A program made the position numbers and the translations under genes. From Xestospongia bergquistia (taxonomy: Eukaryota; Porifera; Demospongiae; Haplosclerida; Petrosiidae), in the NCBI GenBank assembly GCA_963965975.1, contig OZ014413.1, positions 1,676,501 to 1,740,500 on the forward strand: a stretch of DNA of 64,000 nucleotides, written 5' to 3'. Each line of letters begins with the position of its first letter. Position 1 is the first letter of the stretch. The notes under the pieces are model-generated. The model had not been told where the DNA came from. It saw only the letters and a list, made by a program, of their open reading frames with translations, and did no database searches. This document shows, piece after piece, positions 47,188 through 60,472 of the stretch.

Positions 47188-49205
47188 ATGGTAGACATTT
47201 ATGGTGAAGTACTGAAGGTCTATAAAAAGGCTGTGACCGATGTCATGAAGTCTCAATATGCTCGTATTAGTTCAGCTCTGAAAGGAGCTATAAAGATATT
47301 TGCTGAGGGAGCATATGCTGCTAAATTGATAACTGAGCCTGTCAAGGGAGACGCTGTCCAGTGTACACATGATCAGTATAATAAAATCTTTTGTGACATA
47401 TATAATGACTTCAAAACGCTAATAGCATTTAGCAAGTGCGTTCAGGAAGTGCAAGAGCATTGCCATAGCTTTATCAAAATTCTTGAGGACCAGCAGAAAT
47501 TGTTTAAATTCAGAGCTATCAACTTTATCTGGTAAAATGGTAATATGCATCACATTGTAGTTTTAACATTTCTTTATTTGTTGAATAGATTTTCTAAATC
47601 TTCTAAATCTACACAGAGTACAATTTAACAGCCTAATGAAAGAGATCTATGATGGTCTTATCATTGAAATTTCCCGTCACCTAGACAACTACACTGAAGT
47701 GGGTCTGCATTTATCAGAGGAAATAACGAAGAGTATTACAAAAAGTATAGAAAATAACACACAAAGGATAATTGTGATTTTATGGGCATGGAAAAAGAAG
47801 AATGGAAATGCTGCTACCTCCATGGAATTGGTGAAGGTCTTCTTGAGAATGAGCTATCAAATTGTAGCAGAAAGAGTTCTTAAATATCTCCCAAAAGTAA
47901 CAGAACCGCTGCAGTCATAGTTCACATTCGAGCCACAGAATGCGTATCCTAACTGGGATGTCTTAACAGAAAGTGAGCAAGAGGCAGTAAGAAACAAATT
48001 AAGGAATGAAAATTGTGATGTATGTAAAGCTTTTACAATTTTATTGAGTCAACTTATAGACTCATTTGAAGAGCGTAAAGTTACCTGAAAATTATACAAT
48101 CACTTCTTTTACATACTTTTAGTGGTAGCTTAATAAGCAATCAGCATGAGGATCATAGCACTATTGCTGATATGTTTTATGCACTATCCAAGCACTGTAC
48201 TTGGTTCAGTTATGAGTCTCTTCATGTCATTGTTAAGGGTGAGAGTTAGTGAGAAGGAGAAAAAAAGGCTTAAAGGAATATGAAGACATCGATCTGATTT
48301 CTTATTTGAAATACTCCATCTTTGAGATTTCATCTGCTTCTAACCATGATCAAGTTCAATGTACCAGTCTTTATGTTAAAGTGTCTGAAGATTTATTTAT
48401 AACTGGGAAAGAAGTTAAAGCTGTTCAATGAAACCTTGCAAAATTATTAGGTTTTGAAAATAGTGCCAGCTTACATTTTGACAATTGTGAAGTTGGTTGT
48501 ATTGAGCTGATATTTAGTCTTCCCACTGTTATTCAGTAAACAGTTCTTCTAAATCTCAAATATTTAAAAACATTGAGTGGGATAAATCAAGAAATGGTTT
48601 TAAAGTCAATGCTGATCTAGTTACTGTGTTGTGTTATTTATATCTGTTGTTTTATATTTCATGTTTTATAGATCATGTTGTAAGAAAGCAGAAGTATCCC
48701 GAAGTATCAATTCCTATCAAGTTGCTAATAAAGAGATAGCAGTCACAAAACATGACAAATTAAACAAGATTAAAGCCATGGTAGAACCTGTGATATCAAA
48801 AGGTAAACTCATAAAAACGGAATTTTTACAGTAATTTAGTACTGATAACAATATATACATTATAGAGATCATATAGTGTTTGTGTGTTTAAGTAGAAGAT
48901 GAGAAACAAACTATTAAACAAGATGTAGATGTGGGTACCACATAGGACTAAGTACATATATTTATAACGTTTCCTTGTAATTATAACTTGTCTTGTTTAT
49001 TCAGTTTTGATTACATTGTCAACTACAGAAATTATTAAATTTGAATTTATTCAAAGCTTCTTAACAACAACCACGGCAAGCGCCGACTGCTCATGACTAC
49101 AAGGTGTATGATGAACAACCATATTTGTTGTTTCAAATTACTTGGATTATGACAGAGTTAAAAGTCAGTTTAAAAGGATCAGAAGAAGTCGAGATTGCAA
49201 TAGTA
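47188..49205 (+). pseudogene. Decayed gene D-like pseudogene (N-domain, Death domain, ELKPQ-like, helicase tail scrap)
   Basis: It starts with a good N-domain (FAEGAYAAKLITEPVKG) from ATG 47188. A deletion near 47490 then shifts the frame. The second exon, from about 47591, keeps a Death domain (LDNYTEVGLHLSEEI) but meets TAG at 47918-47920 and further stops near 48087, 48248 and 48429. The ELKPQ-like remainder is recognisable to about 48630, and the following exon near 48672. A scrap at 49110-49205 matches the last part of the gene C/D helicase tail, so the whole helicase core has been deleted. Clearly non-functional. Confidence 0.85.
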
Positions 49206-50305
49206 AATTTTAATATAATTTTTATGTTACCAAATCACTTTTTTAATCTACTAGAAATTATGACTTTATTTCAAGGTGAAGGTGTAAAGATAAAGGATCT
49301 AGTAGTAATTTATATATTGTCATAATAAATAATATTGTACTCAACCTACTCTTTTGACTCTCCTGTGAATGCTCCATGTACCTATTAATAATTTACATTA
49401 TAATGATGTCACAACCTAATTTAAGTTTTAGTATACAATTAGTGTAATACAGTGAATGGAAAATACATTCCTAAATATAATAACATAAATTAACATTGTG
49501 TTAGAAACACTTCAGGTTGACATACTATAAGTTATAATGAGTTCTCTGACCTTACAATAAGTTTCCTGCTTCTTATCTCTATACAGAGTTCACCTCCAAA
49601 AGTAGCTTGAGTCAACTCCTCTGCATAATTAATGAAGGTGATAAACAGTTAGAAGTTGTTATACACCAAACACTTTCCTTAATATACATATTAGTATATA
49701 AAGTAAATGCTAGTGCTGTTTATATTGATGATTTTTGTATTATTATTTTAGTATAAATTGAAATTGAAAGTATCCTTGTTGTGTCATGAATAATATGAAT
49801 AGTTTCATATTAATACATCACCTAATACATTGAGGTGGTATTACAACAAATTGCAAATAACCGATAAAACCAGAGGATTGGATGAGTTAAACAAGTCTTT
49901 AATGTGTTTATGTTAAATTTATTCATTGTCTGAAGGTTACCAAGTCAACTGTTTTATTGAACAACAAAATCATTTATAACTACAAGCTGAGATAGGAACT
50001 TATCTCTAGCCGCTTCTCCACCTCAAGCAAGTTCAACATCTCTTCTAGACTCTTCTGATGTTATATTGAAATGTAGTATAACATTCACATATAAAAATGT
50101 GATCTTCAGTATATAGTAAATTGAAACTGAAAATATCATTCTTTACATAAATAACATTTGAGGTGGTGTAAAACAAATTGTAAATAACAGAGAGACCAGA
50201 GGATTCTTTAATATGTATATACTAATATAAAATTGATTCACTGCCTGAAGGTTATCAAGTCAACTATTTTTCTGAGCCAAAATCAACACATCAACAGGTT
50301 AATTA
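49206..50305. other. Intergenic, with a local degenerate repeat
   Basis: No gene. A phrase with GTGGTATTACAACAAATTGCAAATAACCG near 49833-49865 recurs in altered form near 50163-50195, with its flanks (GAAGGTTACCAAGTCAACT and GAAGGTTATCAAGTCAACT), showing an old local duplication of about 330 bp. Confidence 0.5.
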
Positions 50306-50500
50306 AATGATGAAGTTGAGCAATCAAGTCGGCTAACTGATGGTCCATTAGGAGCACTGTCTAGTACTGTATATGAAGATCCAAATAAGTTAAGAGTTTT
50401 CACTTCTGTTTTATTACAATCAGAGGAGACAATACATGTAGGACAAGTTATACTCATAGAGTATGGTAAGTTATATTTTACAGATTCATAGTATTGAAAA
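50306..50500 (+). pseudogene. Fragment of the CARD-like exon
   Basis: Matches the second half of the CARD-like exon of genes C and E (SSRLTDGPLGALS onwards) through its donor at 50465 and a few bases of intron. The first half and all other exons are missing, and unrelated flanks begin abruptly. A scrap left by recombination. Confidence 0.85.
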
Positions 50501-51227
50501 TTTTAATTCTATTAACTAAAAGTATCAACAAATATATTCAGAGTATTTTCAATGCCCAATAGAGAACAATAACATAATTTGTCTTAACAGTGAAGTAAAC
50601 CCTATAGATTAGCTGGAAGGGGGTACTTCTTTAAATAATGTCACACAATATGTATACAGCTACTAAAACTGTCATCATATAAAAGGAATACATATATAGC
50701 ACTTTTACAATAAACAAGGAGAGGCTCAAGTTAATGAAACATATATTTCTTTCTACTTTTACATGATGAGACTTCAAAACAATTGCTGTCAATATTTTCA
50801 ATTCAGAAAGAAAACACATTTTATGAGGTTACGTATTTTATTCTATATCACATACAAATGATGGAGATGTAAGTATAATAGAACTTTTTAATAATTACAT
50901 CATTCCGCTACTGGTGATGTTAAAAATTAATGTAAAGTTCAAGGTTCAAGGCTTAGTATAGGGTCTTGGGTTCAGACATTGTTTGATGGCAGGAAAATTT
51001 TAAATAAATATTGCCATGGGAAGTTATCTCTGGGTTCATCTCCACCTGAGCACTTCAGCCTTGTGATACTAAACTGTTCTACAATACTATTGAAATAATG
51101 TATTGACAGCAAATATACTTTATCATGCACTACTTACTCATTATTCAGGATACCTCTAGCATTTTTTAAATGATCACTGAACTCTTGTAATATTGTTACG
51201 CACATGACCATTGAGGGTTGCATTGCA
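50501..51227. other. Duplicated flank as upstream of gene C
   Basis: No gene. It corresponds to 21840-22530 and in part to 18180-19330, again lacking the KMO fragment. Confidence 0.6.
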
Positions 51228-51275
51228 GGATTGGTTAGGGCGGAGTATATTCGCGCATGCTCAGTAGTGACATTG
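51228..51275 (+). promoter_or_regulatory. Shared upstream element of the Death-domain genes, uninterrupted copy
   Basis: GATTGGTTAGGGCGGAGTAT followed by ATTCGCGCATGCTCAGTAG lies 28-75 bp upstream of the gene E start. Inverted CCAAT and NRF-1-like (GCGCATGC) motifs are visible. This is the intact form of the site that the transposon splits upstream of gene C. Confidence 0.5.
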
Positions 51276-51302
51276 AGTACCACCCTTCAAATCTTTGTAA
51301 TT

Positions 51303-54300
51303 ATGGCTTTGCCGATATGTTTCGACCAGTTTTTGAAAGGAAAGCCGAGTGTACACGAGTTATACGAGCATGTTAGAGTTGGTACTAACTGGCACAAGCT
51401 TGGTGTACTCCTCAGGTTAGATATTACTAAGTTAAATGAGATAAGATCACTAAATGAAGATAGTGATTTCAAATCATTAAAGATGTTTGAATTATGGTTG
51501 AGTAGCAAACCTAATGCTACAAGAAGAGAGATTATAGAGACACTAAAGAAGCAGGCCATTAGTGAGAATGCTATTGCTGAAGAATACAAGAAGATGTTAC
51601 CAGAAAGTAAGTGTGAGCAGAGAATTAAGAGAACACGTTCATTTTGTTTTGTTTTTTTTGTATAATAGTTCAAAGAGAGGTTGCTACTTTACTACTACAG
51701 AAATTCTCTGAGTCTCTCTCACAACTCATTCTACCTTCAGATATAGTTGATATTTTATATAAAGAGGAAGTCATCTCTAAGGAGACATTTGATGAAGTGG
51801 AGCAATCAAGTCGGCTAACTGATGGTCCATTAGGAGCACTGTCTGGTACTGTATCTGAAGACCCAAATATGTTAAGAATTTTCAGTTCTGTTTTATTACA
51901 ATCAGAGGAGACAATACACGTAGGACAAGTTATACTTAAAGAGTATGGTAAGTTGTTATATTTTACAGATTCATAGTATTGAAAATTTTGTATAGATGAA
52001 AACTTTCCTCAAGTACCAGTATGTCCAAGTCAACCAGGTTTGTATCAAATGAGATTATTATTATGTACATTTTTGTACATTACCAATAGATATTAGTGCT
52101 CTTGATACTACATCAACTTCTATTAATCAAAGTTAGTTTTCTTAGCACTCCTAAATAATGAATTACATATACTTCTATTAGGTACTAAAACAGAGCTGTA
52201 TCTTCCACCAACTTTTCAATATGATTTTGATCGAATGAGAACAAAATTGGGAAATCTTGTTCATAGTGTGGCACCTCTTATTAAATCTGCTGTTATAAGT
52301 TTACCTCCTTCATCAGAACCACCACTCCCACAGCAGGAGTTCTCTTCCCCGCTGAAAGAACTCAAAAAGTATCTTCAAAGATGTTTTCGTGAGCTAAAAC
52401 CTCAATTGTCTATAGCTGAATCATTTGATGATGTTATGGACTTAGTAGAAGAAAAATGTACAATTATCAATGTTGCCTGCTTGGAGGCTGTTATTGATCA
52501 TTACAACATTGAAGAAGCCAAAGATCATATTGCAACTTACAAATCAGCTGTTGAAAAATTCTGTGAAGATGTCAAGCTCAGTGTGTTATCAATTGAGAAC
52601 TTTATGATAGGTTCATCCACTCTTCTCAAGTGTGAAACCATTGAGTTTATCCTAGAATGGAAAGCAGATGAGCACACACTCAGTGAAATACAAGATCTGT
52701 TATGGAAAGCTTTTGGAGGTATGGCTAAGAGAGTTTTAGTTACAAAAGTAAGAGAAGGCCATTCCATCATTGTAACCTGCTATGCTCCACGACATATGAT
52801 GGATATTCTACAAATGGAAGCAGAGAAAAATCTTGACCCATTGTTAAAGCTGGGATTACTCAAATTAACTATGGGCTACCATATTATATGGGTTATGTGT
52901 AAAAGAGAAAAGGTAAGAAATGTGTAATACTAAGCAAGAATATGTATGTTGATATACTTGTATGTAGGAGGTGAGAGTTCTTGAAGAGAAAGTCATATCA
53001 GAGGAAATAGCAATGCCAAAATCTTCTCCAAAAGGTGAGCACTATAATGATACACATGATATAAAGGATCACGTAATTAAACATTTAGTTTATACTAATA
53101 TGGACAGAGAACAGCAAGACCAGTCATCAACTGATTCCCTATTTGGTATGAAACTTGAAATATAGTGCATGTATAGATATATACATAATTCAAACAAAAA
53201 ACTAAACTGTTAGACAAAGCAAAGACATTGAATTAGATTAAATATAATGCTCATGTTGTATTTACATATTCTATAGATCGGTCATCATTGTGTGTGTTGC
53301 CTAGCAAAGTGACTGATACTTCTATTTTTTCAAAAGTGGTAATAATATTTAAGTTAGTATGATCATATAACTATTGATTTGAATTCATAGGCTGGAGGTT
53401 TTAAAAGTGTTATAGAATTACCTTTTACAGGAGAGAAATTAGAGCCTGCTAATTCAATACTACACAAATACTCAGAATGTCTCTCATGTGTTGTTCTCTC
53501 CGTGGAAGTTGTTCAGCTTTTATATACAGAGAAAGTCATATCTAAGGAGCTATATAATAATGTTTTGCAATCAGGATGTTTGCTAACCAATGATCTGTTG
53601 ACAGCACTACATACCACAGTGTCAAAGGATCCTAGTCAGTTGAGAGTATTTGTCAGTATATTACTACATTCAAAGAAGACGGTACTGATTGCTAATGAGA
53701 TCCTTAATGATTATTGTAAGTAATATGCAAGGCGTTACAAATTGTATATAGTGACTTTTAAAATTTATAGTGCAAATCTCTCAACAAACGTATGTACCTC
53801 ACACTCAACTGTCTCAACATGAATTTAGAGGTAAGATGAAAATGAAGTTAATGTAGTATAAAGTAATAGTTTTATTAGCAGATGAAAACAGTGCTCCTTC
53901 ATTTGCAACAAGATATCAGTGCACTATGACAGGTATGACATGATTTTTTTTTTTGATTTTATTTAATTAGCAAAATTAATCATAAGATACTACTGAGGAG
54001 GTAGAAAATGATAAAAGTATTGAAGATATTAACAAGTCATAAATACCTTAACAAATTATATAATTTCAGATATTAAAGAACCTTCTGGAGTACACAGTTT
54101 CGAAAGCTTGTGGCAAGCATTTGGCATTCTTATTAACACTATCAGAAGTCTCATAGCTAAAGATGTTTCTTTGCTAAAAGACCTCAAATGCTACCTTCAG
54201 CAATCTTATAGAGAATTAAAACCACAACTAGCACTTGCTAAATCATTTGATGATGTCATAACTATTATTGTGGAGCAATATAATGTCATCAATGTTGATT

Positions 54301-57300
54301 GCTTGGAGGCTGTTGTAGACCATCTTGAGGTTACAGAAGCTGAAGCTCATCTTTCATCCTATAAAATAACTGTGGATACTTTTTGCAAGGAAATTGCACT
54401 TAGCATGTGCTTTAATGAAAGCTTCATATCAGTATCATCACCTCCTCTTCTCTTCAGTGAGACTGTTCGGCTTACCTTGGGGTGTAAGGTTGACAAATGC
54501 AAGCTGCATGATGTCCAAGTGTTGCTATCAAAGCTCTTCGGAGGCACACACAACCGAGTTTATATAGCAGGAATAAGAAAGGATGACTTTATTACTGTTA
54601 TTTGCTATGCTCCACAATACATAGTGAGTGTGTTACTGATCGAAGCAGATAAAAATAGAGAAGTAATGGAGAAGCTTGAAGTAGTTCGACTGAAAATTGG
54701 TTATGTAACACTTTATGATAAATTTGAGGTAAAGCTACTCTTTATAAACTAAATAGTATGTATAATATGTTTATATTACTTTGTGAAGATGTCAATGATT
54801 CAATCAGTTGAGGAAACAAACGATGTTGAAAGTAAAATAATAACTTTAATAACTTTGTAATTTATTCAAACACTATTGTTCATTTAGAATCTGATGAAGG
54901 GAAGTTATTTTCTGAGGAAGAACAAATGGATTTACAAACTGAATTTGAAATGGTCAAAAAAATGACTAAAGCCCAAACACTTGAGATTAAGGAACTAAAT
55001 TCTCTTCTCAAACAAAAAGGTATCACTCAATAAATAGTTACATTTAATTGACATTTTTAACACTTACTATAATAGATGAAGAACAGAAAGTACAACTTGA
55101 AGAAAAAGAAAAGATAATTTGCGATCTAGAGGAGAACTCAAAAGGTATATATTCTTCTAATAGAAAGAAGTCATTTTTCAACTTTTAATAATACGCTAGA
55201 AAAGCTTCTAATACAAAAAAATGAAAATAAATTTTTGGTAATAAACATTTTTCATCATATCATACCAACAATTGCATGTTATTACTTTTGACTGAGTACA
55301 CTAGACTACTTATATAATAATAGTACACTAAACTATGATGTAATCCTGTAATGTTTTTTCTATAGCAAAACTAGAAGAAGCAAAAAGAGAAGTTGGGAGT
55401 TTGTTAGAGTCTTTTAAATCACAACTTGAGGATCAATTTATAACAATCAATAAACTAGCAGAAACATTGGAAGGTATAGTGGCAGCAGAAGCTAATTACT
55501 ATATGATCATTCATTAATGTACATATACACTAAAGAAAGCATTTTGTCATTTTAACTGAGATCTTTGTTACCACAGTTTAATCAATATGATGTGAAACCA
55601 TTCTAAGTTGCTACAAGACCAAAACTAGTGTAACTTAAAATGCATAAAGCCAACTAGTTGCATCTACAACCACAATGCTTTTACACCCACTTTGCTATAG
55701 TAATTGATCATGGCTTTAATTAAAACTATAAGCAGTTACTATTTCAACTGAAACTAATCCAGTTAGTTAAGTTGAAATAGTATCTACCTCTCCCTCATAA
55801 TTTCAATTAATGGACATAAACTACAAAGAGTACTTGTTGGCTTCTAGTTGACTTTATAGACACTGAATTAGACCAGTTTTGGCTTTGTGGTAACTCAATA
55901 TTGGGCTTACATGATATTGATGAGATTATGGTAACAAAGACAATAGTTAAAATGACAAAATGCTATTTTAAATGTACATGGGATACACAAATCAATATGA
56001 AGTTATCTTATCTGAATTACTGTGTGTAGAGTACCTCAATTATTTTTTATAATGTTCAACTTTATCTATAGGGAAGTTACAAAAAAACTGAAAAAGAGAC
56101 AGAAGAATCATTAAAGTCACTTATTAGTCAACTACAAGAGAAAGATAAAGAGATAAATGAGCTAACAAAGAATAAAGAAGGTACACACTTATCATATTGT
56201 ATACTGACAACCAGTCATTCATAAATTGTCTAGGTACTTGTCCTCCTACAGCACAACCAGTAAGTTTTTAGTTTTAATTCAATAGTATTATTCATACCTT
56301 ACTGTGTATATTAAAGATTATTAATTTTACTAATATAATAGACTCCTGGGAATCAATCTAAGCAATATGATGATCCTCAAGAGTACACAGAGTACCTTAC
56401 TGATCCACAACCTGGAGTTAATATATCCTCCAAGCCTTCAAATGAAAACGTAGTAAGTGTATTCTAAAACTGCAATGGTAGAGAGTACTTTACTTAAACC
56501 ACTTATAGCAATAGTTATAATGCAAGGCTATAGATGACCACATCCTATATTTGGCAAAATGTGACGTTAGAACGACTTGTTAGCTTCAAATGAACTTTTA
56601 TTATTTAATTCATGGTCTCTGCCTATATGTAAGATGATGACTATAAGTCTATTTTCAATACAACATATTTTTACTGCTCTACAAGTGTGCTCTAGTGGCA
56701 TCAGTCCACTTGTGCCTTTGGCAGTAGCTGATCATTTTGCATGTTTCTTACTTTTACCAACGAAAAAAGCACAATCACAAAGACATTTAAGAAATTATAT
56801 AGCATATAAAAGTATGTTATGAATTTAATTCATAATTATTACTGTAGAATATATCATTAAAAGACCTACCTGACCCCAGCCAAACACCTGTCAAGGAAGT
56901 GCCATTCAGCAGTTTTCAGAGAAAAGGAACATCATCTTTCAAATACACAACCACTAACATTTGTCGACAGTGCTATAAAAGAAATCCAAATGATCTATCA
57001 TTGTTAGAATTAATATGTAGATCATCATCAGAACACAGTCAACATGATAAAGTATTGGTAACAGAAGATTGTGGTACTTTAGTGAAAATCAGACCACTGC
57101 CAATAGACTTCCGTCCTCCAGGTCTCTTCACAAAATGTTATGATGGAACTTCTTGTAAGTTCTTTCCCAAATGTACTTATGCTCATAGTGATGCTGAGCA
57201 GAAAGTTTGGAATGCTTGGTTAATGGATGAAAGAAAGTTGGATCCTACTAAATCCCGGGCAAGTGCTTCACATATCCTGCAAACTACTCTAATCAAGAAT

Positions 57301-59559
57301 ACTCATAGGGAAAGACAAAAAAATCCTCCACTAGTGGAGCATATGATGTTACCAGTTCAATTGAGATGTTACAAGCAAAAATATAGAGCCTTGCTATATT
57401 AGGAAGAGGAAGAACATGTTCAAGTTCTTCATGCAAAGTAAGTAGTACTGTAACATTATCTAGATTGAATATATATGTATCACTATATGTAGGTGTGATG
57501 GCCAATATAAGCTTGTCCCTGTTCGTCAACAAGATATTCCATCACATAGGAAACCTATTGAATCCTATAGCTTCTATGGTTACATTGAAGGAATGAGTGC
57601 AAATCAGATAGCATACGCTTTGCAAGCAAGTGGTGATCGTGTAGTTATTACAATATTAAATAGGCCAGATGTTCAATACAATGCATTTTTGCTAAGATGT
57701 AATTATGAGACTACAAATGAAAATCTCTATATTGGTTTTCCTGAGATGAAAATTGCAAGCCTATTAGTCTCTAAACTCAATGTTTATGTAAATTTTGAAG
57801 TAAAATTCTCTTATTTTGACGACTTGAATAATACACTCAGTCGAATACCAGAAAATGCTTTAAAAAGAATAATTCCTAACAAAGAAGACTTCAGTGAAGG
57901 CCTGGATCTTAGACGAATATCTAAGCCACAGTACTCTCAACTAAAATTGGATGACAGCCAGTTTCATGGTTTACAAACAATGCTCTTTAGTCAATCATCA
58001 GCTCCTGTTTTAATACCTGGTTCATTTGGTTCTGGCAAGACTCGTCTTTTAGCTGTTGCTACTGAAGAAATTATCCGTGATTGTAAAGAGAAAGAGTAGT
58101 AGGTCGTGTTCTTATTTGCTGTCATCATCAACAATCTGCTGATTTATTTGTAAATCAATATTTCAGTAAAATGCTTGAAAATAGAGAAAATCCATGGGAT
58201 GTCGAAGTTGTTCGTGTTACCAGTAATCGCTACTACACAGATGTCAAATACTTTCTTAATACTGCTAATTTTAAGCAGTCTTTTGGAAAATATCAAGCCA
58301 AGCAATATTTAGTTGTTGTCACTACATTTGGTGGTGCATTGAGAATATCGGAAGTTATACCTCAAGATTTTTTCACTCATATTCTAATTGACGAAGGAGC
58401 ACAAACAAGGGAACCAGAGACGATTGCACCACTCATCATGGCAAATGATCACACACGTATTGTAATAACTGGTGATATTCAGCAGGTATGAACATAAATT
58501 ATTTGATATAATTATTTTGTTAATAACCATTAGGTTAGTCCTAAGCTTGTTGTGTTAGGTGAGGGCCCTCAAAGATATGGATTAGGGATGTCATTATTTG
58601 AAAGATTGCATTCACAGTACAAGGCATTTGGCAGTATAGCAAATAACTATGTTGTCTCATTGAACTGTAACTATCGATGTCATGCTGATCTGATGGAGTT
58701 GTCTTTTTCTTTGTTCTATGACCCTCCCTTGGTATCACATGCTGATGTAAAATGCCACCCATCTGCTCCTTATCCTCTTAAGTTTATTTGTTCTAGTTTT
58801 AGTAATGTCATTCCTACTAATCCAGAAAGTCAAAGTGAAGCCTCTTTAATTCTTGATGAAGTTAAAGAAGCCCTAAAGTATGGTGATTGGGATGTTAGAG
58901 ATGTCTGTATCATGGCACCTAGTTTGAATCAGGTAATTTAAGTATCAAATAAATTGAATTAATAACATATGGAGAAAAATGTTTATTCCATTTATAGGTG
59001 AATTTGATTCGCAGAATGATTTATGGAACAAGAGACTATGATCGCCTACAAAGAGTCAACGTTCGTTCCACTTATCAAATGCAAGGTTTGTATAGTAGTA
59101 AAAATTATTAGTTACAGCTGTTATGTATATAGGTCAAGAATATTCGTTGCTGTTTATCAGTACTGTAGAGAGTTTAGAGTCATCTGGGAGGCCATTTGAT
59201 GTATTAAAGAGTGTCTGTCATCCAGCTGTATTTAATACAGTTATCACAAGATCAAAATCTCTAGTTGTAGCTGTTGGTAATCCTTTAGTTTTAATGATGT
59301 CTGAAGCTACAATTGATGAACCAAAGTGGTGTTGGAGAGAATTTATCACAAGGTGTATGGTAAAGAAAACATTTATTGTTCCACCTCAATTGAATTATGA
59401 TAAAGTTAAAAACCGATTTCAAAGAATGTTGATCAGTCAAAAATGCAATGGTATGTTTTAATAAATTATTATCAATGTGTTTAAACCTCTTATATAGAAA
59501 TAATGACATTGTTTCGAGATGAAAGTGGCAAGGTAACAAGTTTCATATCTATATTATGA
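51303..59559 (+). pseudogene. Gene E: decayed near-identical copy of gene C
   Basis: Every gene C exon has a counterpart at nearly the same length: 51303-51606, 51669-51947, 51996-52037, 52182-52912, 52968-53145, 53277-53338, 53391-53715, 53771-53830, 53882-53932, 54070-54728, 54789-54831, 54888-55019, 55076-55144, 55366-55473, 56072-56180, 56234-56259, 56342-56452, 56848-57437, 57493-58485, 58534-58932, 58998-59085, 59133-59450 and 59498-59559. The signalling half (Death domain, CARD-like, ELKPQ, CARD-like, ELKPQ, first coiled coils) is open. Lesions: the usual acceptor of exon 11 is lost (54776-54777, GG to TT), though an in-frame AG 12 bases later may serve; one extra A in exon 15 gives a stop at 56089-56091; TAT to TAG at 57400-57402; one base lost near 58096 with a stop at 58097-58099. 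A helicase product cannot be made as written, but a truncated signalling protein of roughly 1,000 residues could be. Confidence 0.8.
55525..55971. mobile_element. MITE-like element with 8-bp target duplication in a gene E intron
   Basis: Compared with the same intron of gene C, gene E has about 450 extra bases. ATGTACAT stands on both sides (55517-55524 and 55972-55979). Near the ends AGCATTTTGTCATTTTAACT on the left is matched by its exact reverse complement on the right, with weaker extension to GATTATGGTAACAAAG. An inner pair ACTATTTCAACT / AGTTGAAATAGT is also present. The 8-bp duplication fits a hAT-type element; no coding capacity. Confidence 0.8.
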
Positions 59560-60224
59560 ATTGCATGATATTTTAATATTTAGTTCCCTTTGATAAGGTA
59601 TATTCCTTAACTCTCCTGTATTTTAGTTGTTGAATTAACTGGAAAACATTGTAATTTATAGACCCATTATTGCATACTCAATTATCCTGAACTGATGCAT
59701 GAGTAGATTTGTTATAAATACACTGTAATTATTCATACTTTAAACACTACTCATCTAACCTTATATCAATATATCTTCTTATTGTACATGTAATAGTCAA
59801 TTTTCATGAAACACTCTATCTCTTTTAAAATAGGCTTAATCTTCATTGTGATCTCTTCTCTCTAAAGAAAACGATTGTCATATATAAGCTGCTATATGCA
59901 AATCTCTGTTTTAAAATTAACATTAAATAACTAATAGATGTCCTTTAGTATCACTTTTATATAGGAGATATATTTGTTGCTGTTAATTACAAAATATAGA
60001 CATAGCCATGATGCAATTTTGTGTATTCGTTTGTTTTGTGACTAGTTAAATAGATTGTAGTGTAATAATAATAATCTTACACATCAATATTTTAACTAAT
60101 TCATCACTACTGAACTATAATCTTGCCATGTTCTTTGTCTTGTTTGAGAAATGAATGTAACCATGCTTCATTAATGGCATTAATAAAAAACGTGCAAGTT
60201 ATTTAGTATTAGATTCACCTCAAG
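59560..60224. other. 3' flank of gene E, shared with gene C to about 60080
   Basis: No gene. The match with 31669-32170 ends near 60080; the remainder is unrecognised. Confidence 0.55.
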
Positions 60225-60472
60225 AGCAGTATGCCAAGTTAGTGACACCTTATGCTCTCTCCTTTATTAAAAAGCAACTTCACTTCAAGATACGGTGAAC
60301 TTTTCAGAGGTCGACTTTGCTTACTGATTGTACTGTGGAATCATCAGGAGGCAGTGTCTCTGTGTCATCTCAAGAGTGTCACCGTACTTTCTGGAAAAAC
60401 CATGAAGCTTCCATGTCAACAATATTTGTCGATCGAGACTTAAGAGATTTCCCACATTTTAGAATATGCAAG
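60225..60472 (+). pseudogene. Degraded SWIM-type zinc-finger fragment
   Basis: Pieces in different frames together recall a SWIM finger of ZSWIM or MULE-transposase type: a helix start (LVTPYALSFIKKQL), then after frame changes a C-H-x-T-F block, MKLPCQ and IFVDRDLRDFPHF. Family pattern: C-x-C ... LPC-x-H with IF after it. At least two frameshifts and a stop are needed to read it, so it is a relic, possibly of a transposase-derived gene. Confidence 0.4.
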
